Part shown: one piece after another, positions 7,313-9,641 of the stretch
Layout: each line of letters starts with the position of its first letter
How positions within the stretch are numbered: the stretch's first letter is position 1
NCBI GenBank assembly: GCA_025455795.1
Contig: JALOLW010000119.1
Span: 1-9,641 of the forward strand
DNA from: Spirosomataceae bacterium
Lineage (GTDB): Bacteria > Bacteroidota > Bacteroidia > Cytophagales > Spirosomataceae
Direction: 5' to 3'
Length of the DNA: 9,641 bases
Made by a program: the position numbers and the translations under genes
The notes under the pieces: generated by a model
What the model saw: only the letters and a program-made list of their open reading frames with translations
Database searches by the model: none
What the model was told of the DNA's origin: nothing

Positions 7313-7322
7313 TCTTAACCCC
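7313..7322 (+). promoter_or_regulatory. Conserved leader motif upstream of second amidohydrolase
   Basis: TCTTAACCCC ends 11 bases before the ATG at 7334, identical in sequence and distance to 3092-3101. Weaker similarity extends about ten bases further upstream (caacatttca against caaaaatttc). The cassette boundary must therefore lie between 7222 and about 7302. In the rest of that gap no good promoter was recognised; TTTATTTG at 7262-7269 is the nearest -7-like string but lacks a properly spaced partner. Confidence 0.4.
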
Positions 7323-7333
7323 CTCACAAACTC

Positions 7334-8770
7334 ATGAAAAAAATCCTTTTTACTTTTACGTTTTTGGCAACCATTGCCAGCGTTTTTGCCCAAAAAACCG
7401 ACGACAAAGGCTTTGTAGCCAGTCAGTTGGACAAAAAATACACGGCTTACTGCGACGTAGCCCGCACCATTTGGACCACGCCCGAATTGGGTTATTTGGA
7501 ATCCAAAAGCTCGAAAGTACTCGTGGACATGCTCCGCAAAGAAGGCTTTGAAGTACAAACCGCCGTCGCGGGTATGCCTACCAGTTTTATTGCCAAATTT
7601 GGCAGCGGCAAGCCCGTTATTGGTATTTTGGCCGAGTTCGACGCGCTCCCCGGGCTTTCGCAAGATACCGTGCCGTACAAAAAACCAATCATCGAAGGTG
7701 GCAACGGCCACGGTTGCGGGCATAATCTGTTTGGTACCGCCTCGGCGGCGGCGGGTATAGCCCTCAAAGACTGGCTCACGGCCAACAAACGCCAAGGTAC
7801 GGTGGTTGTCTATGGCACACCCGCCGAAGAAGGCGGTGGTGGTAAGGTGTTCATGGCCCGCGATGGTCTTTTTGACGGCGTAGATGGCATGATTCACTGG
7901 CACCCTTCCGACCGCAACGATGCCAGTTCGGGCAGTAGCTTGGCCGTAAAAGGGGCTATTTTCAAGTTTTATGGCCGTAGTTCGCACGCTGCCGCTGCCC
8001 CAGCCGTGGGGCGTTCGGCCTTGGACGCTGCCGAGTCTATGAACTACATGGTGAACATGATGCGCGAACATATGGACGAGCGGGCGCGGATTCACTACGT
8101 CATCAAAAAAGGGGGATTGGCCGCCAACGTCGTGCCAGATTACGTAGAAATGGAGTATTACGTGCGCCACCCCAACGTGCAGGGCGTGCTTGAACTCTTC
8201 GACCGCGTCGTGAAATGCGGCGAGGGCGCCGCCATCGGCACCGAAACCAAAATGGAGGTGGACGTAAACTTTGGTCTGTACGACTTGTTGCCCAACGATG
8301 TGTTGGCCAAAGTAATGCACGAAAACCTCACCCGCGTGGGTGGTGTGAAATACAACGCTGACGAACTGGCGTTTGCCAACAAAATTCGGGAGTCTTTTCC
8401 GTACAAAATCCCCAACATCTCTTTTGCTGCTGATATTCAACCATTTGCTACTGACAAAAACATGTCGGGCAGTACCGACGTGGGCGATGTGAGCTACATT
8501 GTACCTACCGTAGGCGTGTATCCCGCTACTTGGGTACCTGGCACGGCTGCCCACACTTGGCAAGCCACCGCCGCCGACGGCATGGGCATTGGGTTTAAAG
8601 GCATGATGGTAGCCGCCAAGTCAATGGCCATGACGGGTGTAGATATGTTTAGCTCGCCCGAACTGCTCACCAAAGCCAAAGCTGAACTTCAAAAACGCAC
8701 CGATGGCTTTAAGTACAAAGCCCTCGTCGGCGACCGCAAACCACCACTCGACTACCGAAAAGGGCTGTAA
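7334..8770 (+). CDS. Secreted M20-family (AbgB-like) amidohydrolase, copy 2
   Basis: Paralogue of the gene at 3113-4570, matching it along nearly the whole length (roughly two thirds identical by eye) and sharing long near-identical DNA blocks, for example around 7980-8110 and 8715-8758. It has 478 residues and a Sec signal peptide with likely cleavage VFA|Q after residue 19. The metal-site motifs are all intact: GHGCGHNLFGTA (Cys128, His130), YGTPAEEGGGGK (Glu165-Glu166), IHWHPSD (His190), GSTDVGDVSY (379-388) and PGTAAHTWQ (His407). Both copies therefore look active. The most divergent stretches are about 280-320 and 340-378, which might shape substrate choice. The substrate is unknown; an aromatic or acyl amino-acid amide in the periplasm is plausible from the family. 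It is convergent with the ABC-F gene. Confidence 0.9.
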   Translation: MKKILFTFTFLATIASVFAQKTDDKGFVASQLDKKYTAYCDVARTIWTTPELGYLESKSSKVLVDMLRKEGFEVQTAVAGMPTSFIAKFGSGKPVIGILAEFDALPGLSQDTVPYKKPIIEGGNGHGCGHNLFGTASAAAGIALKDWLTANKRQGTVVVYGTPAEEGGGGKVFMARDGLFDGVDGMIHWHPSDRNDASSGSSLAVKGAIFKFYGRSSHAAAAPAVGRSALDAAESMNYMVNMMREHMDERARIHYVIKKGGLAANVVPDYVEMEYYVRHPNVQGVLELFDRVVKCGEGAAIGTETKMEVDVNFGLYDLLPNDVLAKVMHENLTRVGGVKYNADELAFANKIRESFPYKIPNISFAADIQPFATDKNMSGSTDVGDVSYIVPTVGVYPATWVPGTAAHTWQATAADGMGIGFKGMMVAAKSMAMTGVDMFSSPELLTKAKAELQKRTDGFKYKALVGDRKPPLDYRKGL

Positions 8771-8791
8771 ATACGCGGATTCTATTTGTCC

Positions 8792-8824
8792 ACTCGTGGC
8801 ACGACTTTGAGTCGTGCCACGAGT
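8792..8824. repeat. Perfect hairpin A in convergent intergenic region
   Basis: Perfect 15-bp stem actcgtggcacgact / agtcgtgccacgagt (8792-8806 with 8810-8824) with a 3-base loop. It lies 21 bases after the amidohydrolase stop and may terminate that transcript, although only a short T-run (ttt) follows. It is the first half of a tandemly duplicated unit. Confidence 0.8.
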
Positions 8825-8868
8825 TTAAGGGTCCTCCAATTCAATTGTATAAAAGTCATTTCCCATTC
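8825..8868 (-). pseudogene. Decayed duplicate of the ABC-F C-terminal codons
   Basis: Read on the minus strand, this stretch gives EWE-MTFIQL, then after a 5-base insertion (aattg) EDP and TAA. The live gene ends EWE-TALMQL-EDA-TAA. Two of the codon differences are silent. It is a fragment of about 13 codons with no start of its own, so it is a relic and not a gene. Confidence 0.6.
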
Positions 8869-8897
8869 GTGGCACGACTTTGAGTCATGCCACGAGT
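8865..8897. repeat. Hairpin B abutting the ABC-F stop codon
   Basis: Same hairpin as 8792-8824, offset by 73 bases. Its 15-bp stem (8865-8879 with 8883-8897) has one G-T wobble and one mismatch. On the minus strand the stem begins at the base directly after the TAA stop (8900-8898), so it could act as a terminator or 3'-end stabiliser of the ABC-F transcript. Confidence 0.75.
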
Positions 8898-9641
8898 TTA
8901 AGCGTCTTCCAACTGCATCAAAGCCGTTTCCCATTCGTCGGTCGTTTTGCTGATTTGCTGCTTGATGTCGGCGTAAAAGCGGTTTAGTTCGGCCAGTTTG
9001 GTAGGATTGTTATAAACATCAGACTGGGCAAGTTTGGCTTCGGTATCGGTCTTGCGCTTTTCCAACTCCTCAATCTGCGCTTCCAACTGCGCCACCTTTT
9101 TTTGCAACGCCTTGACATCCACCACCGACTGTGAACTACGAACCGTGCTCTGTGAACTATGACCTGTGGACTGCTTACTGCTTACTGCTGGCTGCGTACT
9201 GATTACTGCTGACTGCATACTACTTACTGCCGACTGCGAACTTTCCTCTTCCTCGCGGTCTTCTTGCCACCATTCGTATTCGGTATAAGTACCCGGGTAT
9301 TGTTTTACTTGCTGGTCTTCGATGTACCAAATTTTATTGGCAATCGCCTCCACAAAAAAGCGGTCGTGCGACACTACCACGTACGAGCCTTCGTATTGCT
9401 GCAAGGCTTGGATAAGGATATTGACCGACTGCATGTCCAAGTGGTTGGTAGGCTCGTCGAGCAGCAAAAAGTTGGCTTCTGACACCAGTACTTTGGCCAG
9501 CGCGACGCGCGATTTTTCCCCCCCCGAAAGCACTTTGATTTTTTTGAAGACATCTTCGCCCGTGAACAAAAAGCAGCCCAAAATCGTCCGACACTCGGTT
9601 TCGGTTTTGGTAGGATTGGCGTATTTGAGTTCTTCCAAAAT
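8898..9641 (-). CDS. ABC-F family ATP-binding protein, C-terminal part
   Basis: Soluble ABC-F ATPase (Uup/EttA-like translation-factor group, acting at the ribosome), cut by the right edge. The frame runs in from outside the window, so the TTG at 9638 is an internal leucine and not a start. Counting from that leucine, it holds the end of the second nucleotide-binding domain: signature LSGGEKSR (37-44), Walker B with catalytic Glu in LLLDEPTNHLD (58-68) and H-loop VSHDRFF (89-95). The Walker A lies outside. A linker rich in S, Q and V (134-173), encoded by a heptanucleotide array, leads to a C-terminal coiled coil (about 175-245, KVAQLEAQIEELEKRK) of the type found at the end of Uup-like proteins. 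The stop abuts a hairpin. Housekeeping and antibiotic-resistance ABC-F types cannot be told apart from this part; housekeeping is more likely. Confidence 0.93.
   Translation of the reverse strand: MLEELKYANPTKTETECRTILGCFLFTGEDVFKKIKVLSGGEKSRVALAKVLVSEANFLLLDEPTNHLDMQSVNILIQALQQYEGSYVVVSHDRFFVEAIANKIWYIEDQQVKQYPGTYTEYEWWQEDREEEESSQSAVSSMQSAVISTQPAVSSKQSTGHSSQSTVRSSQSVVDVKALQKKVAQLEAQIEELEKRKTDTEAKLAQSDVYNNPTKLAELNRFYADIKQQISKTTDEWETALMQLEDA
9128..9239. repeat. Degenerate heptanucleotide array in the ABC-F gene (16 units)
   Basis: Sixteen consecutive 7-bp units with plus-strand consensus ACTGnnn (actgtga, actacga, ... actgctt, actgctt, actgctg, ... actgcga). Three units equal 21 bp or seven codons, so the protein shows about five seven-residue repeats of the form QSAVSSM, QSAVIST, QPAVSSK, QSTGHSS, QSTVRSS. 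The array makes the whole linker between the second ATPase domain and the C-terminal coiled coil. Confidence 0.85.

Larger units (their letters stand above)
8792..8932. repeat. Tandem duplication of hairpin plus ABC-F gene tail
   Basis: Copy 1 (8792-8864, 73 bp) aligns with copy 2 (8865-8932, 68 bp) with about nine substitutions and one 5-bp insertion in copy 1. Each unit holds a hairpin followed by, on the minus strand, the last codons of the ABC-F gene. Copy 2 contains the functional stop; copy 1 is a decayed duplicate. Confidence 0.75.

Noticed and set aside
7310..8563. 417-codon open frame on the minus strand opposite the second amidohydrolase
   Set aside because: Same cause as the antisense frame in copy 1. 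The composition is unlike a folded protein and there is no plausible start context.
8792..8897. Two-repeat mini-CRISPR (near-identical hairpins with a spacer of about 40 bases)
   Set aside because: The spacer-like segment aligns with the coding tail of the neighbouring gene, so this is a tandem duplication. There are no cas genes.
9128..9239. Possible CRISPR array
   Set aside because: The units are contiguous 7-mers with no spacers, and they are translated within an ABC-F gene.
9636..9638. TTG as start codon of the ABC-F protein
   Set aside because: The frame continues upstream to the window edge (Ile-Leu-Glu-Glu) and the domain lacks its Walker A, so the gene clearly begins outside.

Overview
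The window looks like chromosomal DNA from a member of the Bacteroidota, most likely a Cytophagales/Runella-like lineage. Two things point there. The promoter candidates match the TTG/TAnnTTTG pattern typical of this phylum. The protein flavours (a NuoL C-terminus with repeated IDxTVNGL, Sec-exported AbgB-like amidohydrolases) also fit, and strong Shine-Dalgarno sites are largely absent. The genus is an inference, not a reading.

Layout. (1) Positions 1-2951, minus strand: a respiratory complex I block with nuoL complete and nuoM cut by the left edge. It appears to start from its own promoter (2978-3008), so nuoL heads the transcript here. (2) 3113-4570, plus strand: a secreted M20-family, AbgB-like amidohydrolase, divergent from nuoL. 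(3) 4715-7221, plus strand: an AT-richer type II restriction-modification cassette, with the endonuclease first and a gamma-type N6-adenine methyltransferase overlapping it by one base (TGATG). (4) 7334-8770, plus strand: a second, clearly homologous M20 amidohydrolase. Its 5' leader shares a 10-base motif at the same distance from the start codon as the first copy. (5) 8771-8897: a short convergent intergenic region with two near-identical hairpins. (6) 8898-9641, minus strand: the C-terminal part of an ABC-F ATPase, cut by the right edge.

How the parts relate. NuoL and NuoM are the antiporter-like proton-pumping subunits of complex I. The two amidohydrolases look like an old tandem duplication that the restriction-modification unit later split. 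Both are predicted to be exported and to hydrolyse acyl-amino-acid or p-aminobenzoyl-glutamate-like amides, but the substrate is unknown.

The most unusual signal is repeat DNA living in frame inside housekeeping genes. A 66-bp double-hairpin element sits in nuoL where the conserved MGGL loop is expected. A 7 x 7-bp array lies in nuoM. A 16 x 7-bp degenerate array encodes the linker of the ABC-F protein. In addition, the last codons of the ABC-F gene have been tandemly duplicated together with a hairpin, leaving a decayed copy of the gene tail downstream of its stop. No tRNA, rRNA, CRISPR array, transposase or integrase was seen, and no gene-free stretch exceeds about 160 bases.
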